64,000 nt of DNA from Vibrio palustris (GTDB lineage Bacteria; Pseudomonadota; Gammaproteobacteria; Enterobacterales; Vibrionaceae), in NCBI RefSeq assembly GCF_024346995.1, contig NZ_AP024887.1, positions 1,922,001 through 1,986,000 of the forward strand, given 5' to 3'. Positions 8,963 through 18,704 of this stretch are shown one piece after another. The position numbers were made by a program, and so were the translations under genes. The notes under the pieces were generated by a model that did no database searches, had not been told where the DNA came from, and was given only the letters and a program-made list of their open reading frames with translations. Positions within the stretch are counted from its first letter, which is position 1, and each line of letters opens with the position of its first letter.

Positions 8963-9523
8963 TTATTTTGCTTCACCTACAGGTAAAATCGTACGACCAT
9001 ATTCGTTATTTAGTACGGTAGCCATCGCAAAGTAAATGGCGCTTAAACCACAGAAAATACCTTCATAACCGGCAATTTTCCCAAGCATATGACTTCCCGT
9101 AAAGTGCTCAGCAGCAAGTAATGCAAATAGGATGGTAAGAGAACCAAATACCACTTGTTTCGCTTTCGGGTAACGCAGAGAACCAATAAACATAAACCCG
9201 GTAAAGATCCCCCACAATGCGAGATAACATCCCATGAATCCTGGAGGTGTCGCAGCTAAGCCCATTTTTGGCATCACAATAAGACCAACTAAAGATAGCC
9301 AGAATAAACCGTAAGAAGTAAACGCAGTAGTACCAAATGTATCACCACGCTTAAAACACATCATGCCGACCAATACTTGGCCTAAACCACCATAAAAGAT
9401 CCCCATTGCTAAGATCATAGAATCTAAAGGAAAAAAGCCCGCATTATGAATATTAAGTAATACGGTCGTCATCCCGAACCCCATCAACCCTAGTGGTGCT
9501 GGATTCGCTAATTTTGTCGACAT
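8963..9523 (-). CDS. satP: Acetate/succinate transporter, GPR1/FUN34/YaaH family (SatP)
   Basis: This is a 186-residue membrane protein with six hydrophobic segments. The family signature [18 protein letters not shown] is at residues 7-24, and the [10 protein letters not shown] and [16 protein letters not shown] segments agree with SatP. SatP takes up acetate and succinate with protons across the inner membrane. It stands alone, with its own terminator. The length matches E. coli SatP. No adjacent acs or ack genes are seen. Confidence 0.9.
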   Translation of the reverse strand: MSTKLANPAPLGLMGFGMTTVLLNIHNAGFFPLDSMILAMGIFYGGLGQVLVGMMCFKRGDTFGTTAFTSYGLFWLSLVGLIVMPKMGLAATPPGFMGCYLALWGIFTGFMFIGSLRYPKAKQVVFGSLTILFALLAAEHFTGSHMLGKIAGYEGIFCGLSAIYFAMATVLNNEYGRTILPVGEAK

Positions 9524-9826
9524 TCAAATACCCTGAATAATAGAAATATATATAGAAATAAAGCGCGGATTGTAAAGAAGCGAGATCGAAAAGATAGACA
9601 GTAAAAATGAAATATAAGATCCCATACAAATGGTCTATAATATACAACCATCCGCCACAAAGAGTAAGCTTCAGTCAGTGTCTATCTTAGCCTTAAACCA
9701 GCTACAGCACTGCAACGTACTTTATCCACTTTTTTGATTGAAAAAATACCAGCGTTAGAGGCTTTAAAACGATTGAAAGTGGCCAACCAACTTAAAAGCG
9801 TATGTCCATACTCGTCCAAAATAGTG
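9524..9826. other. Intergenic region between satP and the GGDEF gene
   Basis: About 300 bases. The part nearest satP should hold its promoter. From about 9665 to 9849 an open stretch without a start codon on the plus strand gives a protein-like string (ALEALKRLKVANQLKS) that overlaps the end of the GGDEF gene. I could not connect it to a family and do not call a gene. Confidence 0.3.
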
Positions 9827-11221
9827 TTAACAACCATCGATTTGATATAGAGAAACTTGATTTCGTCCATTCGCTTTCGATTGATATAACGCTTTATCTG
9901 CATTAGCTAAAATCTCATCAAAAGTCTGTTGCGTATTGGTTTCTACCATAGCGACCCCAATCGATATCGTCACGGGCCCATAAATCGGTGTCCAGTTAGC
10001 AACGACAATTTTTTCAACATTGCGACGTAAATTTTCAGCGACTCGTTGTGCTCCTTCTTGTGAGGTATCAGGTAAAATAATGGCAAACTCCTCCCCTCCT
10101 ACACGCGCGATAATATCAACTTCACGTAGAGATGAGTTGAGCACTTGGCTAAGTTGTATGAGGACCTGATCTCCCATCGCATGTCCGGCTTTATCATTAA
10201 TTTTTTTGAAAAAATCAACATCAAGCATCAATACTGACAACGATGTACCGGAGCGTTTTAAGCGAGCCATTTCATGATTAGCCGCATCAAAAAACACACG
10301 GCGATTAAATAACCCAGTCAGAGAGTCGGTTGTCGCTGCTTGATGAAGCTTTTCCTCATCAAGCCGGCGTTTATGATCAACTTTTTCGACAACAAGCGCA
10401 GAAATACCCACCATAATCATAATAAACCAGCACACGCCAACCACAAACACACCAAATAAACTCCCTTGTGGCGCAACGGTTAGTTTAACTATGAAATAGC
10501 CAATAACAACCGGAAAAATATAGCCAGTCACGAACTGAAAACGAGCCACTTTACCACCGATATGTGGACTCAATAACGCATGAACTAGGCCTTTATCTGC
10601 CGTTAACGCCACCGTTGCCACAGAAAGCGCAAAACCAGCGGTCGCAGTGAACAACGACATTTGTCCATAAAACTTAGTCAGCCCATAGGTATAACCCAAA
10701 ATGGTAATCAACGGCATAGAAACCGCAATGGTCGCAATCATCTGTGAGAACACATATTTTTTAAAGTTATATGCCACTATCGAACTAGAGATAAACAGCA
10801 ACATTAATGCGGTATTTCCTCCCATATAATTACTTTTACCTGTTTGCAATTCTCTTAATACATCACTGAGAAATGGCGTAATATATTGCGAAAAATCAGA
10901 CTGGTATACCACATCAGTCAGTCGAATAACGGTAAAGATAAAAGCAAGAAAGGCAAATAGATGGCGTTGTTTAATTTCTAAGGGGGTTTGCACGTTTTTA
11001 TACAAAGAAAAACCAAGTAAAACAATAATTAGCGCAGTCAGTGGATGAGTGGCGGGGCCATTATCAATGGGACGATATAGTCCTTCTATTGAGCCGAAAT
11101 ATCCAGCAAGCGATATTATACCAAACAATACGGTAATCGCACCAAACGGGCGCACAAGAGACAGGACCTTATCGACAAGTTTCCAAGTATCGGTGACATC
11201 TTGCTTGCTGGAGTGATCCAT
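9827..11221 (-). CDS. Membrane-bound diguanylate cyclase (GGDEF)
   Basis: The 464-residue protein has eight or so N-terminal membrane segments (about residues 20-275) followed by a GGDEF domain (about 295-455). The active-site motif is GGEEF in ARVGGEEFAIILPDTS, an accepted active form, preceded by TDSLTGLFNRR and LDVDFFKKINDKAGHAMGD. An RxxD inhibitory site (REVD) lies just before the active site. It should make cyclic di-GMP at the inner membrane, promoting a sessile lifestyle. The N-terminal sensor is not one I can name. It is a single gene; GGAAGC about ten bases before the ATG is an acceptable ribosome site. Confidence 0.87.
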   Translation of the reverse strand: MDHSSKQDVTDTWKLVDKVLSLVRPFGAITVLFGIISLAGYFGSIEGLYRPIDNGPATHPLTALIIVLLGFSLYKNVQTPLEIKQRHLFAFLAFIFTVIRLTDVVYQSDFSQYITPFLSDVLRELQTGKSNYMGGNTALMLLFISSSIVAYNFKKYVFSQMIATIAVSMPLITILGYTYGLTKFYGQMSLFTATAGFALSVATVALTADKGLVHALLSPHIGGKVARFQFVTGYIFPVVIGYFIVKLTVAPQGSLFGVFVVGVCWFIMIMVGISALVVEKVDHKRRLDEEKLHQAATTDSLTGLFNRRVFFDAANHEMARLKRSGTSLSVLMLDVDFFKKINDKAGHAMGDQVLIQLSQVLNSSLREVDIIARVGGEEFAIILPDTSQEGAQRVAENLRRNVEKIVVANWTPIYGPVTISIGVAMVETNTQQTFDEILANADKALYQSKANGRNQVSLYQIDGC

Positions 11222-11556
11222 ATAATTAATGCTTCCATCAACATAACATAGAGAGAGATGAGTTGATTCTAGTCGTGAACATCACGCTTTGCCAAGCCTA
11301 TAAAACAAATAAATTCAATAATTTATATTATAGAACTATCAACTAAATACTTAACAATCGTCACTGCCAGAACATTGAACGACGATAAGCCATAGTAAAG
11401 TGAGCAAAAACCTAAGGAGTAATAAACAAGTCAAAAAGCAGTCATAAACAACGCTCAGGATGGGCAATCGGTAGAAATACCTCATAAGAAGTCGGAGTTC
11501 CCCAGCATCAATCACGACTTATTAATAAGAGCTTTATGAAAAGTCATCACAAAAAA
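11222..11556. other. Intergenic region between the thi operon end and the GGDEF gene
   Basis: This 335-base stretch holds the promoter of the GGDEF gene on its right side. Downstream of thiE I looked for a strong hairpin with a T tract and found none. Nothing else was recognised. Confidence 0.4.
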
Positions 11557-12174
11557 TCAATTCATTAATTCTATAAAATATCGTGATACAGCTTGAGGAT
11601 CATCCGCACTGCATATCGCAGAAACAAGCGCCAGACCATCAACGCCGGTGGCACAAAGTTCGGAAATATTATGTTCATTAATGCCGCCAATCGCAACGAC
11701 AGGTAACGATGTCATGCTCACGGTTTTCTGCAGCCCTTCAACCCCCCAATACATGGTCGTATTAGTTTTGGTCTGAGTTGGAAAAATCGCACTTAACGCG
11801 ATGTAATCGAGCGGCATCGTCTGTGCTTGAGTCAATTGTGCTTGCGTTTCTATGGATAGTCCGAGGATTTTATCTGCCCCCAAAAGCTGACGGGCGATGG
11901 TCACCGGCATGTCAGATTGACCTAAGTGCACGCCATCGGCATTCACCGCAAGCGCAACATCAACTCGGTCGTTAATAATTAGCGGCACGCCAGTGCCTTG
12001 CAGAATGTCTTTAATCGCTTGTGCCCGCTCAATAAAAGCGCGTACATTTCCATGCTTTTCTCGCACTTGGACTAATGTCACTCCCCCTTTTACCGCTTCA
12101 CGGACCACATGCTTTAGTGTGGTGAGATCGAGCGTATCATCGGTGACCAAGTATAAACGGTATACGTTATTCAT
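11557..12174 (-). CDS. thiE: Thiamine-phosphate synthase ThiE
   Basis: ThiE joins HMP-pyrophosphate and thiazole phosphate to give thiamin phosphate. The 205-residue protein shows the motifs YLVTDD, GGVTLVQVREK, LIINDRVDVALAVNADGVHLGQSD, SAIFPTQTK, and VAIGGI. The ATG at 12174 has AAGGAA seven bases upstream; earlier in-frame codons are unlikely. It is the last gene of the riboswitch-controlled operon, 93 bases after thiM. The gap contains a short tandem repeat (CTTGCTCCC units near 12183-12205) with no evident function. Confidence 0.93.
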   Translation of the reverse strand: MNNVYRLYLVTDDTLDLTTLKHVVREAVKGGVTLVQVREKHGNVRAFIERAQAIKDILQGTGVPLIINDRVDVALAVNADGVHLGQSDMPVTIARQLLGADKILGLSIETQAQLTQAQTMPLDYIALSAIFPTQTKTNTTMYWGVEGLQKTVSMTSLPVVAIGGINEHNISELCATGVDGLALVSAICSADDPQAVSRYFIELMN

Positions 12175-12267
12175 TGTATTTCCTTGCTCCCTTGCTCCCT
12201 TGCTTGCGATGACCCGTTCAACGTTCAACGCAAACAAGAGTGATAATATTGATAAACAATAGATGGC

Positions 12268-13059
12268 TCAGATGACTTGCAGTGTTAACCGTGTTTTTAA
12301 GGTTTCATCATTTAGTTGATATAACTCATCAAGCAACGTCATCTGTAAACTCCCCGGACCACGAGCTTGTTCGGCCGCCATTTCGCCAGCCACCCCAAGA
12401 ACGGCAGCAGCTGCTACCCCTGAGGTATCACCTACTGCCGCAAAGGCGGCAGTCAATGCGGTCAGCGTACACCCCATCCCCGTAACATAAGGCATTAAAG
12501 CATGACCATTATTGAGTCTCACCGTATGAGTATGAGTCACAACATAATCAGCCTCGCCCGAGATAACGACACTCGCGTCATACTCTGTGACTAAAAAGCG
12601 TGCAGCGCTTACTGCAGAATCACTACTATTGAGTGCATCCACACCTTTACTCTTTGCCTGCTCACAGGCTAAGGCAATAATCTCTGACGCATTGCCACGA
12701 ATAATGAGTTTTTTGGCCAAGCGAGCAATCTCTCGTGCGGTCGCAGTGCGCAATGAGCTGGCTCCACATCCTACCGGGTCTAACACCACGACTTTGTTAT
12801 GAATATTGGCTTGTTCAACCGCAAAGCTCATCCGTGGTATCCAGTCACTATCTAGCGTACCTATGTTAATCACTAGCGCCCCAGCAAACGACATCATCTC
12901 TGCCATTTCTTGTTTTGAATGCGCCATAATCGGTGACGCGCCAATGGCAAGCAACGCATTCGCCGTATTATTCATCACGACAAAATTGGTAATATTCACC
13001 ACTAGCGGTTTTTGCTCACGCACGGCTGTCAGCGCCTGCGTGATCTGCTCTACTAACAT
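12268..13059 (-). CDS. thiM: Hydroxyethylthiazole kinase ThiM
   Basis: ThiM phosphorylates salvaged hydroxyethylthiazole. The 263-residue protein shows the family motifs [56 protein letters not shown], and [12 protein letters not shown] with the catalytic Cys. GAGGAG lies five bases before the ATG at 13059; a GTG two codons upstream is less well placed. It lies nine bases after tenA and belongs to the thiamin operon. Confidence 0.93.
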   Translation of the reverse strand: MLVEQITQALTAVREQKPLVVNITNFVVMNNTANALLAIGASPIMAHSKQEMAEMMSFAGALVINIGTLDSDWIPRMSFAVEQANIHNKVVVLDPVGCGASSLRTATAREIARLAKKLIIRGNASEIIALACEQAKSKGVDALNSSDSAVSAARFLVTEYDASVVISGEADYVVTHTHTVRLNNGHALMPYVTGMGCTLTALTAAFAAVGDTSGVAAAAVLGVAGEMAAEQARGPGSLQMTLLDELYQLNDETLKTRLTLQVI

Positions 13060-13068
13060 GGTCACTCC

Positions 13069-13740
13069 TCAACAGCCTTGTTTAACATCTAAACCTTGTT
13101 GCCAAAATGCGACTTCCATCCGAGTCGCAGTTTTAAACACTTCAATTAGGTTTTGACCACGCTGGCTATGAATATCGATTTCAGCCAACATCTGATTAAA
13201 ATATTCCGCTCCTTTTGCCACACCACTCTGGAACTGTTCACCTGCGTATAAATGAATCCAGCTGCTATAAGGATTCCCTTCCAAGACAGTATGATCATCT
13301 TCCATCAGCTTTTTACCAATGACAGCATATCCAATTGAGCAGGGAGCAAACGCGGCATACAGATCAACTAAATCCCCTGCCATTCCGGCATCGAGCACAT
13401 AGCGGGTATATGCAACCGTACCAAAATCTTCAACCTCGCTTTCGATGGTGGTTTCATCAATCCCCCATTCGGCACAATAAGCCGCGTGATGCGCAATTTC
13501 TCCGTCGAGCAGGCTGTAAATGGTTGGCAGAGCTTGACGCATATCACGTAACGTACGAGATTTATAAATCGCTAATGCGTAAGCTCGGGCACGCTGTTTT
13601 AGAAATAGAAAATCTTGTTTTAAATAATGCAGATAACAAGGCTGTGCTAACGTGCCTTGCGCAAGTTGCTGAACAAACGAGTGTTCGACATATTCATGCC
13701 AGTCGTCTTGGCATGCGTCGATAAGATCTTGATAGTTCAT
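13069..13740 (-). CDS. tenA: Aminopyrimidine aminohydrolase / thiaminase II TenA
   Basis: TenA hydrolyses aminopyrimidine breakdown products of thiamin to HMP for salvage. The 223-residue helical protein contains LKQDFLFLKQRARAYALA, a DYxxFY-like region, and AAFAPCSIGYAVIGK, whose Cys is the active-site nucleophile of the cysteine-type TenA group. GNPYSSWIHLYAGEQF carries the conserved Tyr and Glu area. It lies between the HMP-type transporter genes and thiM, which fits a role in pyrimidine salvage. Confidence 0.92.
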   Translation of the reverse strand: MNYQDLIDACQDDWHEYVEHSFVQQLAQGTLAQPCYLHYLKQDFLFLKQRARAYALAIYKSRTLRDMRQALPTIYSLLDGEIAHHAAYCAEWGIDETTIESEVEDFGTVAYTRYVLDAGMAGDLVDLYAAFAPCSIGYAVIGKKLMEDDHTVLEGNPYSSWIHLYAGEQFQSGVAKGAEYFNQMLAEIDIHSQRGQNLIEVFKTATRMEVAFWQQGLDVKQGC

Positions 13741-13757
13741 AATTCAATCCCTGTCCT

Positions 13758-14708
13758 TTAGTGAAAGATCGGCACATAGTTTTTGGCTTGTGGTAGCGTT
13801 TTAATCATCTTATGTGCGTATAAAAATTGGGCATAATCATCGTAACGTTTAAGATCAACGGCGGCTGGGCGCAGCGCAAAACGCGGCAGGGTATCTTTCC
13901 ACGCACGTTTATTGAGTTCGTTATCTAAAGTATCAGGTGCATAAGCAACGAACTCTTGCCAAGACTTTTTAGGGTGGTTAATAATGTAAGTTGTTGCTTG
14001 CTGGATGGCGGCATTAAAAGCTTCGATTTTTTGCTGGTCGTATTTTTTCGCATTGGCCACAAACACCAATTCGTCATATGCAGGAATGCCATGTTCTTCT
14101 GGATAAAACGCCTTAGTTTTGTACCCTTCTAATGCTAATTGATTCGCTTCAAAATTACGGTATCCACCCGAAATAGCATCCACTTTTCCAGATGCGAGTG
14201 ATGAAGACAATGCCCAACCCACATTAATGATTTTCACATCAGACACCGTTAAACCAGCATCGGCTAATATTGTTCCTACTGCGGCTTCTTCATTACCAGG
14301 ATTCGAGATACCTATTTTTTTGCCTTTTAAATCGGCAATCGATGTAATCTTGCCATTATCTAAAACAAATACGGTATTAAGCGGTGTTGCAATTAATGTG
14401 GCCGAGCGAATAAGCGGCAAGCCAGCTGCGACATCAATAGTTAAATTAGGCTGATAGGACACCGCCATATCAACTTTGCCAGCCGCGACTAATTTAGAGG
14501 GAGTGCTAGGATCAGCCGGCTCTTGGATTTTTACATGCAAACCGTGTTGTTTAAAATAGCCACGTTCTTTGGCAATAATTATCGGGCCATGATTGGGGTT
14601 AACGAACCAATCTAACATCAGCGTCATGGTTTGTTGTGCGGCGATAGCGTGACTGGATACAACGGAAACGAGTAACGCCATAACACTAATTAATATTTGT
14701 TTCTTCAC
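13758..14708 (-). CDS. thiY: Thiamin-precursor ABC transporter, substrate-binding protein ThiY
   Basis: The 316-residue protein begins with a Sec signal peptide (MKKQILISVMALLVSVVSSH, cut near AIAA) and then the NMT1/THI5-type fold with LMLDWFVNPNHGPIIIAKER. This family binds formyl-aminopyrimidine or HMP in the periplasm and hands it to ThiX and ThiZ. The ATG follows thiX by 23 bases. TenA next to it converts the imported aminopyrimidine to HMP, a known thiXYZ-tenA arrangement. Confidence 0.9.
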   Translation of the reverse strand: MKKQILISVMALLVSVVSSHAIAAQQTMTLMLDWFVNPNHGPIIIAKERGYFKQHGLHVKIQEPADPSTPSKLVAAGKVDMAVSYQPNLTIDVAAGLPLIRSATLIATPLNTVFVLDNGKITSIADLKGKKIGISNPGNEEAAVGTILADAGLTVSDVKIINVGWALSSSLASGKVDAISGGYRNFEANQLALEGYKTKAFYPEEHGIPAYDELVFVANAKKYDQQKIEAFNAAIQQATTYIINHPKKSWQEFVAYAPDTLDNELNKRAWKDTLPRFALRPAAVDLKRYDDYAQFLYAHKMIKTLPQAKNYVPIFH

Positions 14709-14731
14709 AAAAAATTCCTTTTCAATCAGTT

Positions 14732-15532
14732 CTAATTATTTTCCCAAGGGATCATTTTTTTCAAAAATTTATCGGTAATGAAATACAGTGCGATCGACAC
14801 CGCGGCGAGAATAAATAACGCCGCAAACATCTCATCAATAATCATGCGAGCATTCGCTTGGATCATTAAATACCCCAAACCTTCACTTGAGCCGACCCAT
14901 TCACCAACGACCGCACCAATAGGAGCAATGACCACCGCCACCCGTATTCCAGAAGCCAGCGTCGGTAAAGCCGCTGGCAACTGAATATGACGCAATAACT
15001 GCCACTTTGAGGCGCCCATGGTTTTGGCCAAATCTAAGTAGCCAGTTGGGGTATTACGTAACCCGTCATAGCAACATGTCGTCACAGGAAAGAAAATAAT
15101 GATGGCTGAAATCACGACCTTAGAAGCAATGCCATAGCCTAACCACAGCATCAAAACCGGGGCGATGGCAAACACTGGAATCGCCTGACTGGCAATCAAG
15201 ACTGGCAGTAACCAACGTTTAAGCGGCTTAAACATCAGCATCATCAAGGCAAACAGTAAGCCCATCGATAACCCAAGTCCTAAACCCAATAAAATCTCTT
15301 GTGCCGTCACCCAGGTATTTTTCAACAAAACATCATAACGGACGACGAGACGCTCAAGGACCGCCACTGGTGATGGCAAGATAAATCTAGGTATTGCAAA
15401 CGCCATAACGACCAATTGCCATCCGCCGAATATAACGATAAGGCTAATCACCAAGCGCAGCGCTGGATAAGTAATAGGCTCTTTTTTACTCAAGCGTTGC
15501 GCTGCAGAGTTTGGTTGAGCTATCTCACTCAT
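14732..15532 (-). CDS. thiX: Thiamin-precursor ABC transporter, permease ThiX
   Basis: This is a 266-residue inner-membrane permease of the SsuC/TauC type with six membrane segments. The conserved cytoplasmic EAA loop is seen as LDLAKTMGASKWQLLRHIQLPAALPTL. It overlaps the end of the ATPase gene by eight bases. With ThiY and ThiZ it makes an importer for a pyrimidine precursor of thiamin, as the operon and riboswitch show. Confidence 0.9.
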   Translation of the reverse strand: MSEIAQPNSAAQRLSKKEPITYPALRLVISLIVIFGGWQLVVMAFAIPRFILPSPVAVLERLVVRYDVLLKNTWVTAQEILLGLGLGLSMGLLFALMMLMFKPLKRWLLPVLIASQAIPVFAIAPVLMLWLGYGIASKVVISAIIIFFPVTTCCYDGLRNTPTGYLDLAKTMGASKWQLLRHIQLPAALPTLASGIRVAVVIAPIGAVVGEWVGSSEGLGYLMIQANARMIIDEMFAALFILAAVSIALYFITDKFLKKMIPWENN

Positions 15533-16307
15533 AATCTTTCTCCAATTGCTGCAAAATCATTTGCTGTAATTCCGCACATTCACCATTTATCACTCTCGGC
15601 GGTTTTGTCATAGGGACATCCAAACGCTGGGCTCGTGCTGGCGTGCCTTGCAATACATACAATTGATCCGCTAAACGCACCGCTTCCTGCGGGTCATGAG
15701 TAATCAGCATAACGGTCTTTTCTTTTAATAATTCAGCAGATAACGCCTGCAATTTATGACGAGTCACCGCATCAAGCGCCGAAAATGGCTCATCCATTAG
15801 CACTAGCGGCTTGTCTTGCATTAAGGTGCGTGCTAGCGCAACACGTTGACGCATGCCCCCGGAAAGTTGAGCAGGTTTAGCGTCGACATTGTCCGCTAAC
15901 CCCACTTGTTCAAGCAGTGTTAGCGCACGTTGACGGTCTTGCTCTGAATGGGAGGGTGAAGCAGAAAAACGAGTACTAAGACAGACATTGTCCAATACAT
16001 TTAACCATGGCAAGAGCAAATCTTGCTGCGCCATATAAGCGATATGCTCATGAACAACCATAGGCTGTTCTCGCCTGTGATTATGCGTAATATTAAGGTG
16101 CCCACTCCATTGTACTTGGTCTTCTAAAAGCCCAGCGAGATAACGTAACATTGTGGTTTTTCCACAGCCGCTACGCCCCAACATTACTGTCCATTGCTGG
16201 GCGGGAATAGTCATCGTAATCCCGGCAAGTACCGGTGTTTGGGTATCATTGTATTGCAACCCAGCGTTCACCAGCTCAATACCAAATGCTCTAGCGTACA
16301 TACTCAT
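15525..16307 (-). CDS. thiZ: Thiamin-precursor ABC transporter, ATP-binding protein ThiZ
   Basis: The 260-residue ATPase shows Walker A GRSGCGKTT, the Q-loop AYMAQQD, signature LSGGMRQR, Walker B PLVLMDEPFSAL, and the switch His in LITHDPQEA. It resembles SsuB/TauB-type ATPases. ATG codons at 16307 and 16301 are both possible, each overlapping the end of thiD by 11-17 bases; the longer in-frame extension to 16382 lies within thiD and is not expected to be used. It powers ThiX. Confidence 0.9.
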   Translation of the reverse strand: MSMYARAFGIELVNAGLQYNDTQTPVLAGITMTIPAQQWTVMLGRSGCGKTTMLRYLAGLLEDQVQWSGHLNITHNHRREQPMVVHEHIAYMAQQDLLLPWLNVLDNVCLSTRFSASPSHSEQDRQRALTLLEQVGLADNVDAKPAQLSGGMRQRVALARTLMQDKPLVLMDEPFSALDAVTRHKLQALSAELLKEKTVMLITHDPQEAVRLADQLYVLQGTPARAQRLDVPMTKPPRVINGECAELQQMILQQLEKDYE

Positions 16308-17148
16308 GACCTGCAAAAAAATGATGTACTGGGCCGTGCCCACGCCCAATATTAAGCTCATCGGCATGAGCAAGAGTTGCACTGATATAGCGCTTTGCTA
16401 ATACAACGGCTTGCGACAAGTCATGTCCTTGTGCCAAATAAGAAGCCATCGCGGAAGACAGCGTACATCCGGTACCATGAGTGTTGTTGGTGGCTATACG
16501 CTTGGCTCTAATAACCTCTGATGATGTCGGTAAAATCAATACATCGTTGCTGTTTTCATCCGCTTCTAAATGTCCGCCTTTCAACAAGACAGCCTTTGCG
16601 CCTAACGCACGCAGATCGTCAATCATATCGTTCATTTCTACTTCTGATTGCGGTACTGGCCGTCCCGTTAATGTGGCACCTTCTGGCAAATTGGGGGTGA
16701 TAATGTCGGCAAGTGGGATGAGTTTGTTTTTCAAGGAACTGATTGCCGCTTGTTCGAGTAATAAATCGCCGCTGGTTGCAACCATTACGGGATCAATCAC
16801 CAAATGCTTAGGTTGATATTGTTGTATTTTATCGGCAACAACTTGGATAATGTTTGCATCCGCGAGCATACCAATTTTCACCGCGACAATATTGAGATCG
16901 GTAAACACGGCATCGAGCTGACTGGCAACGTGCGCTAAAGGAATAGGAAAAATCGCCGAAACGCCTTGAGTATTTTGCGAGGTGATCGCCGTAATTACCG
17001 AGCAGCCAAAACTGCCGGTCGCCGACATCGCTTTTATATCTGCTTGGATCCCAGCACCGCCACCACTATCTGATCCTGCGATAGTCAAAACCACAGGAAT
17101 AGTATGTGAATTGGTAACTTGTGTTGTTTGCTGTTTTGATTGTGCCAT
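16291..17148 (-). CDS. thiD: Hydroxymethylpyrimidine / phosphomethylpyrimidine kinase ThiD
   Basis: ThiD phosphorylates HMP twice to HMP-pyrophosphate. The 285-residue protein shows [20 protein letters not shown], the QNTQGV loop, [24 protein letters not shown] and the catalytic anion hole [12 protein letters not shown]. The ATG at 17148 has AGGA six bases upstream, better than the ATG at 17154. It is the first gene after the TPP riboswitch and starts the salvage operon. Confidence 0.93.
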   Translation of the reverse strand: MAQSKQQTTQVTNSHTIPVVLTIAGSDSGGGAGIQADIKAMSATGSFGCSVITAITSQNTQGVSAIFPIPLAHVASQLDAVFTDLNIVAVKIGMLADANIIQVVADKIQQYQPKHLVIDPVMVATSGDLLLEQAAISSLKNKLIPLADIITPNLPEGATLTGRPVPQSEVEMNDMIDDLRALGAKAVLLKGGHLEADENSNDVLILPTSSEVIRAKRIATNNTHGTGCTLSSAMASYLAQGHDLSQAVVLAKRYISATLAHADELNIGRGHGPVHHFFAGHEYVR

Positions 17149-17268
17149 AGTCATTCCTATTACAGGCGTAACAGGAACTAACAACTTTGGCCATGCTAAG
17201 AAGGATCGGAGATCGGACTGGCAAAAAAATTAACTGGATGAAACCCGCTAATGTCAAAGTGCAAATAG

Positions 17269-17354
17269 TTCCCTACGCCAGTGCTAACTGAATCAGGTTC
17301 TGCGGGTCTCGAGTATTCGATCTCAGCCAATACAATGTGCACTGGCCCCCCGAC
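17269..17354 (-). promoter_or_regulatory. TPP riboswitch (THI element)
   Basis: Read on the minus strand this has the full thi-box pattern: a GGGGGCC opening, GGCTGAGAT, ACCCGCAGAACCTGATTC, then a GCACTGGCGTAGGGAA closing segment. These are the conserved pyrimidine and pyrophosphate sensor helices of the TPP aptamer. It lies 120 bases before thiD, so it most likely controls the whole thiD-ZXY-tenA-thiM-thiE operon, shutting it off when thiamin pyrophosphate is plentiful. I see no strong terminator between it and thiD, so control at translation start is more likely. Confidence 0.95.
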
Positions 17355-17378
17355 TATTACGCCAAAAGAATAACAGGA

Positions 17379-17406
17379 GACATGCCAAAAAGGTATGTCT
17401 TTTTTT
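17379..17406 (+). terminator. Terminator-like hairpin reading away from the thi operon
   Basis: GACATGCC, the loop AAAAA, then GGTATGTC (with one G-U pair) are followed at once by seven T on the plus strand. It is oriented for a plus-strand transcript, yet no plus-strand gene ends here; the sequence before it is the antisense of the riboswitch. It could end an antisense RNA or be a relic. Confidence 0.5.
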
Positions 17407-17523
17407 CTTAAATTAGTGTGCTGATTGATTTATGCGAGAACGGTAACGCTTTCATAATTCGATGAATTAAGAAAAACCATTCAACGTTACGGTAGCTCAG
17501 TATCATCGAGGCAGACACCAAAA

Positions 17524-17574
17524 AGGTTACCGTTTGCACAGTGCGCTATAGACGCTCCTATCCAACGGTAACCT
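17524..17574. repeat. Inverted repeat, eleven-base arms
   Basis: AGGTTACCGTT and AACGGTAACCT are perfect inverted arms separated by 29 bases, downstream of mesD on its strand. Related GGTAACG or CGTTACGG words occur just to the left near 17441 and 17484. It may fold as a hairpin at the end of the methionine synthase transcript or be a protein-binding site. Confidence 0.4.
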
Positions 17575-17645
17575 AGGTTATAGATTAAACTGGGCTTGGC
17601 TGTTCAGGTCACCGATTATTGTGACAACAAACAACCGCGGTAAAA

Positions 17646-18674
17646 CTAAGCCGAAAGCTCTTGTCTCAGAATCTCAACACCAGCATGTAGTGCTTTCATT
17701 TTATCGCGTGCTACTTGACGTGACAGTGGTGCCATACCGCAGTTCGTACAAGGGTACAGTTTATCTGCATCAACGTATTTCAACGCTTCACGCAAGGTCG
17801 CGGCGACTTCTTCTGGCGTCTCAATGACATCAGTTGCCACATCAATCGCCCCCACCATGACTTTTTTGCCGCGCACCAATTCCATTAATTCCATAGGCAC
17901 ATGCGAGTTGTGGCATTCAAGCGAAATAATATCGATATTGGATTGTTGCAACTTAGGGAAAACTTCTTCGTATTGGCGCCACTCATTTCCAAGAGTTTTC
18001 TTCCAATCTGTATTGGCTTTAATGCCGTAACCATAACAAATATGCACTGCAGTTTCGCATTTAAGCCCTTCGATGGCTCGTTCTAGCGTGGCAATTCCCC
18101 AATCATTGACATCGTCAAAAAACACATTAAACGCTGGCTCATCAAACTGAATAATATCGACTCCTGCCGCTTCTAGTTCCTTGGCCTCTTGGTTAAGAAT
18201 TTTAGCAAATTCCCAAGCCAGTTTTTCACGACTCTTATAGTGACCATCATACAAGGTATCAATCATGGTCATTGGGCCTGGCAATGCCCATTTAATTGGT
18301 TGATCGGTTTGTTGACGCAAGAATTTCGCATCGTCCACAAACACCGGTTTTTGACGTGATACTTCCCCTACTACAGAAGGCACGCTCGCTTCATAGCGAT
18401 TGCGAATAGTGACAGTCTGGCGATTTTCGAAATCCACACCATTAAGGTGCTCAATAAACGTAGTTACAAAATGCTGGCGAGTCTGTTCGCCGTCACTCAC
18501 AATATCGATACCGGCTCGTTGCTGTTCATGCAGCCCAACACGCAATGCATCTTGTTTACCATCAATCAGTTCTTGACCTTCCAGTTTCCAGGGAGACCAC
18601 AGTACTTCGGGTTGTGCTAGCCAAGTGGGTTTCGGTAAACTGCCAGCTGTTGAAGTCGGAAATAATTTAGTCAT
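17646..18674 (-). CDS. mesD: Short MetE-like methionine synthase, probable MesD
   Basis: The 342-residue protein matches only the C-terminal catalytic half of cobalamin-independent methionine synthase. Zinc-ligand motifs VHICYG and PCTNCGMAPL are present, along with STAGSLPKP, SDGEQTR, GPMTMIDTLYD and QFDEPAF. It lacks the N-terminal folate-binding half of MetE. It follows a DUF1852 gene on the same strand by 30 bases. From memory of published work, MetE-like proteins of this kind paired with DUF1852 are folate-independent methionine synthases (MesD) that need the DUF1852 partner (MesX) and oxygen. The methyl donor is not known. The start is uncertain between 18674 and 18686. Confidence 0.85.
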   Translation of the reverse strand: MTKLFPTSTAGSLPKPTWLAQPEVLWSPWKLEGQELIDGKQDALRVGLHEQQRAGIDIVSDGEQTRQHFVTTFIEHLNGVDFENRQTVTIRNRYEASVPSVVGEVSRQKPVFVDDAKFLRQQTDQPIKWALPGPMTMIDTLYDGHYKSREKLAWEFAKILNQEAKELEAAGVDIIQFDEPAFNVFFDDVNDWGIATLERAIEGLKCETAVHICYGYGIKANTDWKKTLGNEWRQYEEVFPKLQQSNIDIISLECHNSHVPMELMELVRGKKVMVGAIDVATDVIETPEEVAATLREALKYVDADKLYPCTNCGMAPLSRQVARDKMKALHAGVEILRQELSA

Positions 18675-18704
18675 AATATAAGCCATTGTAAATTCAATTA
18701 ATTA

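Noticed and set aside
9682..9903. Minus-strand frame overlapping the end of the GGDEF gene
   Set aside because: Overlaps a certain gene and has no ribosome site or recognisable motif.
12180..12210. Tandem CTTGCTCCC repeat before thiE
   Set aside because: Only about three imperfect units; too short for a functional repeat claim.
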